A stretch of DNA of 64,000 bases. Source: Helicobacter japonicus (GTDB lineage Bacteria; Campylobacterota; Campylobacteria; Campylobacterales; Helicobacteraceae). Of this stretch, positions 26,723 through 35,514 are shown piece after piece. Below the pieces are notes generated by a model. It did not search any database. It saw nothing but the letters and a program-made list of their open reading frames with translations, and was not told the origin of the DNA. Positions within the stretch are counted from its first letter, which is position 1, and each line of letters begins with the position of its first letter. The translations under genes were made by a program, and so were the position numbers. The stretch lies in the NCBI RefSeq assembly GCF_000762845.2, contig NZ_JRMQ02000007.1, positions 1 through 64,000 on the forward strand, read 5' to 3'.

Positions 26723-27313
26723 TCATCTCCCAAGGGTAAGTAAAATTTTTTCATCTAAATTATAGTGATTAATACCTTGAGATTCTAAAGTTTTTTTGGT
26801 TTTTTGTTTAAAGATTTCAAGGAATTTATCTACATTTTCTGCTATTTTCTTGTCAAATAAAGGATAATAAAAATTACCTTTTATCTTTGCGTCAAACCAA
26901 CCAAAAGGCAATTTTTGTTTTTTCATATCATAAAATATAAACACATAAAAAAGAGGAGGTCTAAATCTTACCACCAATCCATATTCTCCATAATGGAGAT
27001 ACATTGTCTTTTTGAAGAAAAACTGATAGGTTTGCACAATAAAATAATCATTATAGAGAACTATTTTACGTTGATTGTTGAAAATAACCTCATTCAGACA
27101 AAAAATAAATCCCCATATCATTAATATTGTAAATGGAAAAATAAGTATGGTAGCCCACTCTTTCTTGATAGCTTCAATCAACTCCATTAGAGAAGTCGTC
27201 ATATATAAACTATATAATATACCAAAACTAAAAAGTATCACAATGATATTGATGAATTTGTGTAATATGCCCATTTTAGATTTTATCTCAAAGATAGGTT
27301 GTATATTGTTCAT
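26723..27313 (-). CDS. Two-helix membrane protein of the accessory array (module B)
   Basis: Not recognised. 196 aa with two membrane helices (residues ~20-42 and 54-76) followed by a cytoplasmic-looking domain. Its C-terminus KQKTKKTLESQGI matches IKKTKEALESQGI of the protein at 30373-31011, and both are followed by a DSNPNAPYNPN small gene, so they are paralogues. The ATG overlaps the TGA of the upstream broken gene (ATGA). Possibly an immunity-type protein, by inference only. Confidence 0.6.
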   Translation of the reverse strand: MNNIQPIFEIKSKMGILHKFINIIVILFSFGILYSLYMTTSLMELIEAIKKEWATILIFPFTILMIWGFIFCLNEVIFNNQRKIVLYNDYFIVQTYQFFFKKTMYLHYGEYGLVVRFRPPLFYVFIFYDMKKQKLPFGWFDAKIKGNFYYPLFDKKIAENVDKFLEIFKQKTKKTLESQGINHYNLDEKILLTLGR

Positions 27314-28411
27314 TGTCCTGTCCTCCCATACCTATTTAATACAAAATACACATCTGAATTAGTCATCTTAGAGCTGACATAAGCATTATGAAATTCTATA
27401 AAGCCATTTTAATCACTTTTAGCCCTATCTACAAAAGAATAAAAGCTTGGAGAATACACATAAATCTCTCTATTACTTAAAGCTTCTTTTTTATGATTAA
27501 AGCATTGGGCTTTGATGTGTATGGGGAGAGCATCTTTTGGAGTAGAGAGAGCAAGAGAAGAGTTTGTGGAATCTTTAGTGGAATGAGTAGGGTGAGAGAG
27601 ATAATTAGGAAAAGTATGGAGAAGTGTATCTATATCTAGGGCATTGGAGTTTTTGTTTAAGAGAAGTTCTATAAGGGATTGGTAGTCTTTGGAGGATAAA
27701 TTTCTTTGAGGATTGGCATAAGGGTGAGCAGGATTATATTCTTTTTCTCCACTTGAATGATTGCCTTGTATAATTAAATTATTCACATCAAATTCATCTA
27801 CCCAAGAAGAAACTTTATTAATGATATGAGAAGTGAAATCTTGCAAAGATGAAACATTTTTTTCTATGAGCAATGCAATAGAAGCAGTTGTGCTATCAAA
27901 TTCTGTTTTTATCTTTTCCCAAAGTTCTATGGATTTGTCTTTAAGGTAGAGATAAATCTTTGCAAGAATAGTATTAAGTAAAACACCTATTAATATAGAT
28001 ATAAATACTGCTAAAATCCCTTCTCCAGCAATTACTCCTACAATAACACTTATTGTGATTGCAACTCCTCCCAATATAATATTTTCTGTTGCATTTAAGT
28101 CGTCATTGTTAATATTAAGAGCCATACTTTTAGTTCCATCTTTTATATTTAACAACATTTTAACAGAGTTTCCCATACCTCTTGTTGCTATACTTGTTAT
28201 AATAATGTCCATAGCATTTAACGCTTGAAATAAGTAATTTGTTAATTTTTCTTTATCAAGTATAGTATCTGTATCTATACTAGGGCAGAGTAGCTTCTTC
28301 TACCTTGTGCTGTTTGTCCATATCTGTATCTTGCAAACAAACTGCTTCATCTGTGTGTTTGTCAATAAAACAAGTTATTGAAATATCAAACTCTATTGCA
28401 TTTTCTTTCAT
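27310..28411 (-). pseudogene. Broken gene with hydrophobic glycine-rich core (frameshift and nonsense codon)
   Basis: Reading starts at ATG 28411, overlapping the upstream stop as ATGA, and gives MKENAIEFD... to a TAG at 28280. Removing one C from CCC just before that TAG joins ATLP to SIDTDTILDKEKL and the 27409-28212 frame. That frame stops at TAA (27409), yet continues in frame as NGFIEFHNAY...LNRYGRTGQ to a TGA (27310-27312) that overlaps the next ATG. The original protein was thus about 365 aa. It contains a long glycine-rich hydrophobic stretch (LGGVAITISVIVGVIAGEG and following) resembling a pore or membrane-insertion segment. Function unknown. Confidence 0.75.
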
Positions 28412-29187
28412 ACTCTTTTCCTTTTTAAACCCAAAAGGCTCATTCTAGTGTGATGTATCATATCAAATCCGCTCTGCTCGTTGATTGTTTCTATAAGGAG
28501 TTTTTTATGAGTTAATCCAACTAGATTAAGTCCAACAAGATGATAACATAATATGAAATCTTTATGTTTTATAACATAAAAAAGCCCTGCAAAAATATTA
28601 TGTCCTATTCCCAAACCTGAAGCAATGCCAATGTTTTGCATATCAATACATATATTGCCATAAAACCTGTATTGCAAAACAAGTTTGTCCTTATACACAA
28701 GGATTTTTCTTAATAAATATGGCTTACTCATTATAAAATAATAAAGTGGCAAAGCCAATATGCTTATATTTTGTGAAAAGTAGGCAAAAAGAATTAAAGA
28801 TACACAAAAAAGAAAAGAAACTACTGCCCCATAGAGAAATAATATCCTCTGATACCATTTTTGTTGGTATGCACATTCACAGACAAACAATAACTTATCT
28901 TGTATGATAGGTTCTTGTCCAGCTTTATAAAATATAAACATATAGGCTAAAAGATATATACATATTATCATAAATATAAAATTTGCAAAATCCACACAAT
29001 AGAGTTTAAAGAATAAACCAATTCCAAAAGCATTAAGAGTGGATTCTGCCGCTATAAAACATATCACAACCGCCAAAAATTGCACTACAATAAAAGAACG
29101 ATTGTATATTCTTGCACATTTTGCATTCAAACTCGTTGTGCCTAATCCATTAAAAAGAAATGTGTTATAAGGAGCGTTAGCGTTCAT
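28408..29187 (-). CDS. Multi-helix membrane protein, NANAPYN...NGLGT type
   Basis: Not recognised. 259 aa, four predicted membrane helices grouped in two pairs, starting MNANAPYNTFLFNGLGTT. The NGLGT motif followed by a membrane pair recurs as NGFGT in the protein at 29347-29784, and NAPYN recalls the small proteins of this array. GGGAGG lies before the ATG. Its TGA overlaps the next ATG by 4 nt. It belongs to a run of translationally coupled genes. Confidence 0.6.
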   Translation of the reverse strand: MNANAPYNTFLFNGLGTTSLNAKCARIYNRSFIVVQFLAVVICFIAAESTLNAFGIGLFFKLYCVDFANFIFMIICIYLLAYMFIFYKAGQEPIIQDKLLFVCECAYQQKWYQRILFLYGAVVSFLFCVSLILFAYFSQNISILALPLYYFIMSKPYLLRKILVYKDKLVLQYRFYGNICIDMQNIGIASGLGIGHNIFAGLFYVIKHKDFILCYHLVGLNLVGLTHKKLLIETINEQSGFDMIHHTRMSLLGLKRKRV

Positions 29188-29354
29188 TATTCCTCCCTCA
29201 TTGCTCTATTTAATCCAAATTGACTTGCATAAGAGATGCTATCCACATTAAAGCCAAGTTTTTGATAAAGTGCTTCTTTGAGCTGTGTTTTGTTCTCCAA
29301 TCTGCCTCGCATATCATTATCAATATTGCCTAAAATCTGATAAGTTTCAATCAC
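29187..29354 (-). CDS. 55-aa small ORF or gene remnant
   Basis: GTG at 29354 starts a 55-aa frame ending EE at TAA 29187-29189, which overlaps the next ATG (TAATG). Contains LKEALYQKLGFNVDSIS and a polar C-terminus. No good ribosome binding site precedes the GTG and it overlaps the preceding gene, so it may be the C-terminal remnant of a lost gene. The tight coupling to the next gene argues that it was, or is, translated. Confidence 0.45.
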   Translation of the reverse strand: MIETYQILGNIDNDMRGRLENKTQLKEALYQKLGFNVDSISYASQFGLNRAMREE

Positions 29355-29784
29355 TTTCTTTTTTTAATGGTTTTGCAAAATATAAATACCAAAGCCACAG
29401 ACTAAAAATAACAAGAGACAAGTTTAAGCTAATTAATAACCCAACAAGATAAAATAAAATCAAAAATACAAGCATAAGATAGTCATAAGATTTTATATGT
29501 TTTCTGCAAATAAGTAAAGCTTTTGTTTCATCTGCTTTTACTTGAGTGTGTCCATTTTGATATAAAAGTATATTTACATATAATAAAATTGCACAATATA
29601 GTGCAAAACCAATATTTAAAAGTGTCAAAAAAATGAGAGAAAATGGATATTTAAAGCTATGAGTTAATCCTAAAATGCCTAAAACAAGAGGAGCATAATT
29701 TAAAATAATAAATATATAGCGATGAGTTATCCGTTCTTTTTGAGTGCCAAAACCATTAAGTAATAATGGGTCAAAGTGTTTCAT
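29347..29784 (-). CDS. Membrane protein, NGFGT type
   Basis: Not recognised. 145 aa from ATG 29784, preceded by GAGGATTCT; the frame opens earlier at 29811 but without a binding site. Starts MKHFDPLLLNGFGTQKE, with four hydrophobic segments in two pairs. The layout matches the first part of the 259-aa NGLGT protein downstream. Overlaps the end of the previous gene by 14 nt. Confidence 0.6.
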   Translation of the reverse strand: MKHFDPLLLNGFGTQKERITHRYIFIILNYAPLVLGILGLTHSFKYPFSLIFLTLLNIGFALYCAILLYVNILLYQNGHTQVKADETKALLICRKHIKSYDYLMLVFLILFYLVGLLISLNLSLVIFSLWLWYLYFAKPLKKESD

Positions 29785-30172
29785 AGAATCCTCGTGCTTG
29801 AAATAATACACTAGCTAAGATTCTGCCTTTAGTTCCAAGTCCTTTAGTTGATTCTTTGAGTGATTTATCTACCCCATATTTCTCTGCTAATGTTGCCATT
29901 GAAGCAAACATTGCACTTATTCCTGTCATTAGCGAATCAGTGGTATTACCTTGATATTCTAGCAAATTTGTCTTAGATTCTATAACTAAAGTTGAAGTAT
30001 TATCCTTATTGATAATTTCTTTAGCTGTGATATTAGAATCTTGGTAAGTAAAGGGTTGGTTTGTAGATTCTATATCTCTTTGAGATTCTATGCTAGTTTT
30101 AGATTCTGTATTATCTTGTGTATTGAATGTTGTGGCATTTTTTAAAAACTCTTGACAATCAATATTACACAT
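29771..30172 (-). CDS. Hypothetical soluble protein of the accessory array
   Basis: Not recognised. 133 aa, starting MCNIDCQEFLKN, with a Ser/Thr/Asn-rich middle and a short hydrophobic patch (SLMTGISAMFASMATLAEKYG). ATG overlaps the previous stop by one base (TAATG). Could be an intact small protein or the start of a formerly longer one. Confidence 0.5.
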   Translation of the reverse strand: MCNIDCQEFLKNATTFNTQDNTESKTSIESQRDIESTNQPFTYQDSNITAKEIINKDNTSTLVIESKTNLLEYQGNTTDSLMTGISAMFASMATLAEKYGVDKSLKESTKGLGTKGRILASVLFQARGFYETL

Positions 30173-30360
30173 TATAACTTCTGCAAAGGAATACGATTAT
30201 ATGTATCTTTAGAATCATAAAGTTTAATATTATTATTTGGATTATAGGGAGCATTGGGGTTAGAATCTATCATACCAAAATCTACATTTGTTCCTTGTTG
30301 ATTCCCAAATTTAAAAGTAAAGCCTAATTTGCCATTTTCATTATTATTATCTTGATTCAC
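30172..30360 (-). CDS. 62-aa DSNPNAPYNPN-motif small protein (module A)
   Basis: Paralogue of the gene at 26566-26718: Asn/Gln-rich start MNQDNNNENG, then DFGMIDSNPNAPYNPNN and a longer C-terminus. Start is GTG at 30360 with AAGGA six bases upstream. Follows a membrane protein whose C-terminus also matches that of module B. Function unknown. Confidence 0.6.
   Translation of the reverse strand: MNQDNNNENGKLGFTFKFGNQQGTNVDFGMIDSNPNAPYNPNNNIKLYDSKDTYNRIPLQKL
30239..30276 (-). repeat. 38-bp direct repeat, copy 2
   Basis: Identical to 26591-26628, 3.6 kb away, same orientation. Confidence 0.95.
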
Positions 30361-30372
30361 TTTTTGTCCTTA

Positions 30373-31011
30373 CTACATATGAAATTGTTTTTCTAAATCA
30401 TAGGGCAAAGAATTTGTATCTATACCTTGAGATTCTAAAGCTTCTTTGGTCTTTTTGATAAGAAAATCGTGCAAATAACATTGTTCGGTTATTTCGTTGT
30501 AGAGTTTGGGTGATACATAACCGTTCCAAAATGTTAAAAAAATATGACAATATGACTTTAATTGCCAAAAAGGCACATATTTACTTTTAATGTTTCCTAA
30601 AGGAAATATTGTAATCATACTAGGAGGACTCACAGGACATAATCCCGTAGATAGCAAAACAAGCCTAAATCCCACTTCCCCAAACTTAAAGAATCCCTTT
30701 TGCATTCTAAACCAATTCCTTCTCTCAAAGCCTATGCCTTGATTGGTAATGTAGATTCTGTTTTTGTGTGCGTAAAGAAGTTGAAAAAGACTTAAAAATA
30801 CGAAGGGAATACCAAAAAGCATTAATGTTATAAAAAACACAATATCTATTCTCTCTAATACAAAATCCTCAATACCTGCATATACTATTATAATTCCAAA
30901 CAAAAACATTGTTCCAAATACCAAAGAATCCCACCAACTTAAATTATGCCTTATCTCATACAGAATCTCCTCTCCAAATTCATCATATCTTATATCTTGC
31001 TTTTTATTCAT
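30373..31011 (-). CDS. Two-helix membrane protein of the accessory array (module A)
   Basis: Not recognised. 212 aa, two membrane helices (residues ~26-46 and 54-78), then a soluble domain ending KKTKEALESQGIDTNSL. Paralogue of the 196-aa protein at 26723-27313 by C-terminus, topology and gene order. GGAGTAAGAAT precedes the ATG. First gene of the array; 96 bp separate it from pabA. Confidence 0.6.
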   Translation of the reverse strand: MNKKQDIRYDEFGEEILYEIRHNLSWWDSLVFGTMFLFGIIIVYAGIEDFVLERIDIVFFITLMLFGIPFVFLSLFQLLYAHKNRIYITNQGIGFERRNWFRMQKGFFKFGEVGFRLVLLSTGLCPVSPPSMITIFPLGNIKSKYVPFWQLKSYCHIFLTFWNGYVSPKLYNEITEQCYLHDFLIKKTKEALESQGIDTNSLPYDLEKQFHM

Positions 31012-31107
31012 ATTCTTACTCCATTTTTATATGACAATCTTTGCAGAAGCAATGGGTCAAATGCTCTTAGAATCTTTCCTTACTCCGCCTTTATCTCCCC
31101 ACCAAAA

Positions 31108-31698
31108 CTATAATGCAAGAAAATTTTGCATTATGCGTTTGCCCTGCTCTTGCAAAATAGATTCGGGGTGAAATTGCACCCCATAGCTTTGATAACCCTT
31201 TGCTTTAAGAGCCATAAGCACCCCATTTTCACTATATCCTAATGCCTCACATTGTCCTAATTGACTTACATAAAGTGAATGGTATAACGCTATTTTGACA
31301 CCTTGCTTTACTCCCTTAAATAAAGGGTTTGGCGTGAAATGAAAATGCGCTGTCTTGCCGTGAGTAGGATTTGCAAGAGAAATCACTTCTCCTCCAAACG
31401 CTTGAGCGATACACTGATGTCCCAAACAGATTCCTAGAATCTTTTTATGCGGCGCAAAATGCCTAATCGCCTCCAAACACACACCAGATTCTAAAGGGTG
31501 GCTTGGACCGGGAGAGATGATAAGATGAGTGATAGAATGCTTTTTGCAAAGCTGTTTTAGCTCCAATAAAGATGTATCATTTGGCACAACAAACGACTTT
31601 GTGCCACATTCTTTAAGCAAATAAAGCACATTATATGTAAATGAATCATAATTATCAATAAGGAGCACTTTGGGCGTTTTTTTCAATTTCTTACTCAT
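31108..31698 (-). CDS. pabA: Aminodeoxychorismate/anthranilate synthase glutamine amidotransferase subunit
   Basis: Class I amidotransferase that supplies ammonia from glutamine to PabB for 4-amino-4-deoxychorismate (folate pathway). Seen: DNYDSFTYN, ISPGPSHP, the nucleophile in GICLGHQCIAQAFGG, and the His-Glu pair in GVQFHPES near the C-terminus. 196 aa. The ATG overlaps the pabB-pabC stop by 4 nt, which argues for PabA rather than TrpG. Confidence 0.88.
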   Translation of the reverse strand: MSKKLKKTPKVLLIDNYDSFTYNVLYLLKECGTKSFVVPNDTSLLELKQLCKKHSITHLIISPGPSHPLESGVCLEAIRHFAPHKKILGICLGHQCIAQAFGGEVISLANPTHGKTAHFHFTPNPLFKGVKQGVKIALYHSLYVSQLGQCEALGYSENGVLMALKAKGYQSYGVQFHPESILQEQGKRIMQNFLAL

Positions 31699-33554
31699 TT
31701 ACAAATCCCTTTACAATCAAGCTGCACTTCTACCACTCCGCGCACAGAGTTTATGCAGTAGATTCTCTGTGCTTTTGCAAGATGTTTGCGTTTTAAAGTT
31801 TTTTCTTTTATCGCTCCACTTTGGAGCAATGCTTGAGCCAAAGTGCCACTAAGCAATCCGCTTTTGCGCTTTGGTGTATAGAATCTCCCCTCTATCTCAA
31901 GCACAATATTGCTTCGCGAACCCTCGCATAACTCACCTTTTTGGTTAAAATACAGCACATCAAACACCGCACTAGATTCTATGAGTTTTATAGAATCTGC
32001 AAAATGGTTGCGTTGCGTAGATTTATGGTATAAAAATATATTATGTGAATTAAGTGTGTGTTTAGACAATATAACACGAGTGCAAGCACAAGGCACAAAA
32101 GGCTTTATCTCAAGAGCATACGCGCCATTTGGCATAAGACTTAAGCGCAATATTGCCTTCTCTTTTGGCATTTGTTGTTTGCAAAGTTGAAAAAATGCCT
32201 GTGTTTGCTTGATACAATCTCGCGTGTGTAGTGCTTCAATGTGTGGAAACTCAATCTTTGGATAAGATAAATGCGAGTGTGCAAAAGAAGCAGTAAATGC
32301 ACTCAATTTGGTGCAAGTAAAGCCAAACTTACGTGCAGAGTGCAAAAGTCGCTCTAAATGCTCTTGGAGTAAAAAAATGCGTCCATTTTCAAAAAGCATT
32401 GTTTCAAAGAGTGCAAAAGATTCTAAAGGGGTAGGTTGCAAGAAACTTGCTTTAAGCTTTAATTCGGCAAACTCACTCTCACATACAGAATCCCACACTA
32501 CCCCACTTCCCACACCATAGCGATAAAAGTCCTCATCTGCACCTTTAAAAAGTGTGCGAATAGGCACACAAAAGGAAGTATATTGATTAGAAATCACACC
32601 TAATGCGCCACAATATACACCTCTTTGGCGAGATTCTAAACTATGGATAATTTCCATTGTTTTAAGCTTTGGCGCACCTGTGATAGAACCACAAGGGAAA
32701 AGAGCGCACAAAATCTCACGCAATGAAGTCTGTTTGGATAATCTGCCCGTCAAGGTAGAGACCATTTGATGAAGTGTGGGATAAGTCTTTATCTTGCATA
32801 GATTCTTTACTCGCAAGGAACGGGGCTTGATAATTTTGCTCAAATCATTGCGCAATAAATCTACAATCATCATATTTTCGCTACGATTTTTGCTATCTTG
32901 CTGCAATGTGCGCTTTTGTATAAAATCTAGCTTATGTGTTTTGGCTCTTTTTATTGTGCCTTTCATTGGTTGAGTGGTAATTGTGCGATTTTTTACTTCA
33001 AAGAAAAGCTCGGGTGAAAAACATAGAATCTCACCAAATGCGTTTTTAATGTAGGCTTTGTATGCGGTGTTTTGATGAGAAAGAATCTGCTTAAAAAGCT
33101 GCTTGGACTGCGCTTGAGAACAAAGCTTTAGCTCGTGAGTATAGTTGATTTGATAACTCTCACCTTTTAAAATATGCGTTTTTATGCGTGTAAAGCCACT
33201 CTTGTAGTCCTCATAGTCAAGCCCTTGCAAAAGAAATAGCGGTAATTGAGTGTGATGTGTCTTGTTAAAAAAACTTTTAAGCTTACGCCTTTTGGCAAAA
33301 AATACAAAATAAAGCAAGGGTTGCCTATATAAAGACATTGTAGCGCATATACGCTCATAAAAATAATGATATGCTTTTGCTTGATAGGCTTGGAGAGCCA
33401 CGCCTGCTTCATAAGTCATATACCCGACAAAATAGCCTTTTTGCTTTGATTTAAGAGTAGATTCTATGCACTCTAGCGCATTCAAAACGCCTTGCACATC
33501 AAAAGCGGTGATCTTTCTTAAAGGATTGCTATAATAAAAGTTACCATAAATCAT
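31695..33554 (-). CDS. pabB-pabC: Fused aminodeoxychorismate synthase component I and aminodeoxychorismate lyase
   Basis: Bifunctional folate enzyme making 4-aminobenzoate from chorismate. N-terminal chorismate-binding domain (residues ~1-370): PMKGTIKR, VDLLRNDLSKI and CGSITGAPKLKTMEII. C-terminal class IV PLP aminotransferase-like lyase (~375-619): FALFETMLFENGRI, GELCEGSRSNIV and SGLLSGTLAQALL. 619 aa equals PabB plus PabC. The start is just downstream of an ankyrin pseudogene. Such fusions are known in several bacteria. Confidence 0.9.
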   Translation of the reverse strand: MIYGNFYYSNPLRKITAFDVQGVLNALECIESTLKSKQKGYFVGYMTYEAGVALQAYQAKAYHYFYERICATMSLYRQPLLYFVFFAKRRKLKSFFNKTHHTQLPLFLLQGLDYEDYKSGFTRIKTHILKGESYQINYTHELKLCSQAQSKQLFKQILSHQNTAYKAYIKNAFGEILCFSPELFFEVKNRTITTQPMKGTIKRAKTHKLDFIQKRTLQQDSKNRSENMMIVDLLRNDLSKIIKPRSLRVKNLCKIKTYPTLHQMVSTLTGRLSKQTSLREILCALFPCGSITGAPKLKTMEIIHSLESRQRGVYCGALGVISNQYTSFCVPIRTLFKGADEDFYRYGVGSGVVWDSVCESEFAELKLKASFLQPTPLESFALFETMLFENGRIFLLQEHLERLLHSARKFGFTCTKLSAFTASFAHSHLSYPKIEFPHIEALHTRDCIKQTQAFFQLCKQQMPKEKAILRLSLMPNGAYALEIKPFVPCACTRVILSKHTLNSHNIFLYHKSTQRNHFADSIKLIESSAVFDVLYFNQKGELCEGSRSNIVLEIEGRFYTPKRKSGLLSGTLAQALLQSGAIKEKTLKRKHLAKAQRIYCINSVRGVVEVQLDCKGICK

Positions 33555-33568
33555 TGCATAATGCTATC

Positions 33569-33842
33569 TTAAAGCATTAAATATTTAAAACCTAAAACTT
33601 CCATATCTCTTGTTTCTAAGATGGATTCTAATCTATCTTTTGCTTTAAAATCCGCTTTACTTTCATCAGGATTCAAAGCCTTAAGTGTGTTTAGAATCTC
33701 ATAGGAAGTCAAACTCCTCTGCTTGTTCCTCACTCACTACACCGCTTATATTTGCTCCCTCTTGTAAAGCTGCTTTAAAAAGTTCTACATCACTTTCATA
33801 AATCGCTTCTAAAAGTTTGTCATCTGCTTTATTGTTTGGCAT
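33569..33842 (-). pseudogene. Frameshifted small ankyrin-type gene
   Basis: ATG at 33842 with AAAGGAG upstream gives MPNNKADDKLLEAIYESDVE and an ankyrin-like FKAALQEGANIS, but stops at 33699 after 47 aa. In the +1 frame the sequence continues TSYEILNTLKALNPDES... to TAA at 33569-33571. Removing one T from TTT near 33710 would give one protein of about 90 aa. Directly follows the 423-aa ankyrin gene. Confidence 0.7.
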
Positions 33843-33854
33843 TGTTTTTCTCCT

Positions 33855-35180
33855 TTAATTTATTTTTTTAACTTCCACGCGCTCTAAAGCTCCTCTTAAG
33901 GAAAGTGGGGCTTCTTTATAGGCTTTATGAAAATCTCTTGCATAGGCTCTAAATCGCCTTTGACATTCTTTTATTTCTTGTTCTCTTGTCAAAAAGCCCT
34001 CTTGGTATGCTTTGCGTTTTTGGTCTGTGTCTAGGATTTCTAACACGCTTTTTGCTCCCTTACTTCTCATATATTGCTCTAATTCACCTAAAACTTCACG
34101 CAAAAATAAAGAAAATTCTAAGTGTTCTTGTCTGCTTTGTCTTTCCCATTTTGCTAGCCCTAAAATAACGCTGGATTTATTTTTAATATCTTCTTCATTT
34201 TTATTAATATTTAACATCAATCTATCCAAAGGCGTTTCAAGTTCAAAACCAACAAGAGCATTATCCATTCTAGCGATCGCATTGATATGATGTCCTTGTT
34301 CGATAAGAGCTTTAACACACTGAGCAAAAGCTCGTGTTATTTCAAGACGCTCTTCGCCATCAAATTTTCTTATCGAGATAAGATTTATTGCGATATGCAA
34401 ACCCGTAGTGGCTCCTTTATCAAAATAGTCGAATTTGGTTATTCCCACACGAATTTCGCCATCTATCATTTTCATCTTGCCTCTTTCTAATAAAGTTCTT
34501 ATAATACCCATAGACTTAAGCTCACGACCTATTGCTGCCATTGTAAGATTGCTGGCATACTCATAAGATTCTTCAAGAAAATTTTCTCCCCAAACATTGG
34601 TGATATTAGGATCTGCCCCAAGCTCTAATAAAGTTTCGCAAAATTCTACATAATAACCCCAATATAGAAATTTTGCCGCCAAGGATTGAAAAGTTCCCAT
34701 TTTGGCGTTATTAGGATTACTATAAAACACAGCATTGATATTTGCACCCTTGCTGATAAAGAGTTTGAGCAGATCTAAAGCCCTTAAGTAATGTTTTTCA
34801 ATGCAGTCTTTTTGAGATATCCAAGGACTATACGCAGCCAAATAATACAATAAAGCATTGAGCTGTCTTTGGTCGCTGATATATGCAAGGATTTGAGTGA
34901 AAAACTCACGGGAAAATAAAGAAAATTGAAGTGCAAGATATTGTGGCATAGTCAGGGGCTGAAAGGCTTTTCTATCAAATTTCTCGCCAAAATTGATATG
35001 AGCTTTTGTTTTCGTATAAATATAGAGTGTGGAATCTAAATCTATCGCTTTGATGTATTCTATCCACTGCGAGTAATACTCATCATTTTCGCTATGGTCT
35101 CTCTCATCAAAAAACCATCGCAGCATAGGATTTGCTTGGATTTCCTCATAAGTTACTATCTTTTCTTGTGTGTTTTGCCT
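33855..35180 (-). pseudogene. Ankyrin-repeat protein with apparent loss of start codon
   Basis: The frame from ATG 35126 encodes 423 aa with ankyrin-like units: LFISKGANINAVF, TLLELGADPNITN and ALIEQGHHINAIA. No ribosome binding site precedes this ATG. The frame is open upstream to a TAA, and an ideal GGAG with 5-nt spacing stands before an AGG codon at 35178-35180. One T-to-G change from ATG would explain this, adding 18 residues (QNTQEKIVTYEEIQANP region). It may still be translated from 35126. Role unknown; ankyrin proteins bind other proteins. Confidence 0.6.
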
Positions 35181-35353
35181 TTGTTCTCCTTAAAGATATT
35201 CTTAGAATCTTTAATCATTGATTCCATAAATTTTGATATAAAACATTTGTATTCTAACAAAAAAAAAAATAAGTTTAGGTTATGAAATAAGTTTTTTTGT
35301 TCAGTATTGAAGTAACATTTTTAATTAAAATTTGCATTTACTATTTAAATAAT
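35181..35353. other. AT-rich intergenic stretch
   Basis: Between the ankyrin gene and the mogA remnant. Holds an 11-A run (35259-35269) and AAGGAG for the lost start at 35180. No gene, RNA or clear terminator was seen. Confidence 0.6.
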
Positions 35354-35485
35354 TTATGCTTTAGGGCGGAAAATATGGATATTAGCAGTATTAGCGTGGA
35401 TATAGCCTCCTTCAATCAAATCAATGCAATAAGGCACAGCAGGAAATACTGCCTCTAAGCATTCTCTAATGCCTAGAGAATGGCT
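35354..35485 (-). pseudogene. mogA: C-terminal remnant of mogA
   Basis: A minus-strand frame after a TAA encodes about 43 residues ending IRECLEAVFPAVPYCIDLIE, then GGYIHANTANIHIFRPKA and a stop. This matches the end of molybdopterin adenylyltransferase MogA (E. coli has VPYCIQLLEGPY...FRPKSA). The rest of the ~170-aa protein is missing because rplQ ends 30 bp upstream. No start codon with a binding site is present. Confidence 0.75.
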
Positions 35486-35514
35486 TTATCTTTAGTGTAT
35501 TCCAAGTTGTTTTA

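Noticed and set aside
35259-35269. Eleven-A run as a contingency tract
   Set aside because: Intergenic, with no gene or promoter close enough to tie it to expression.
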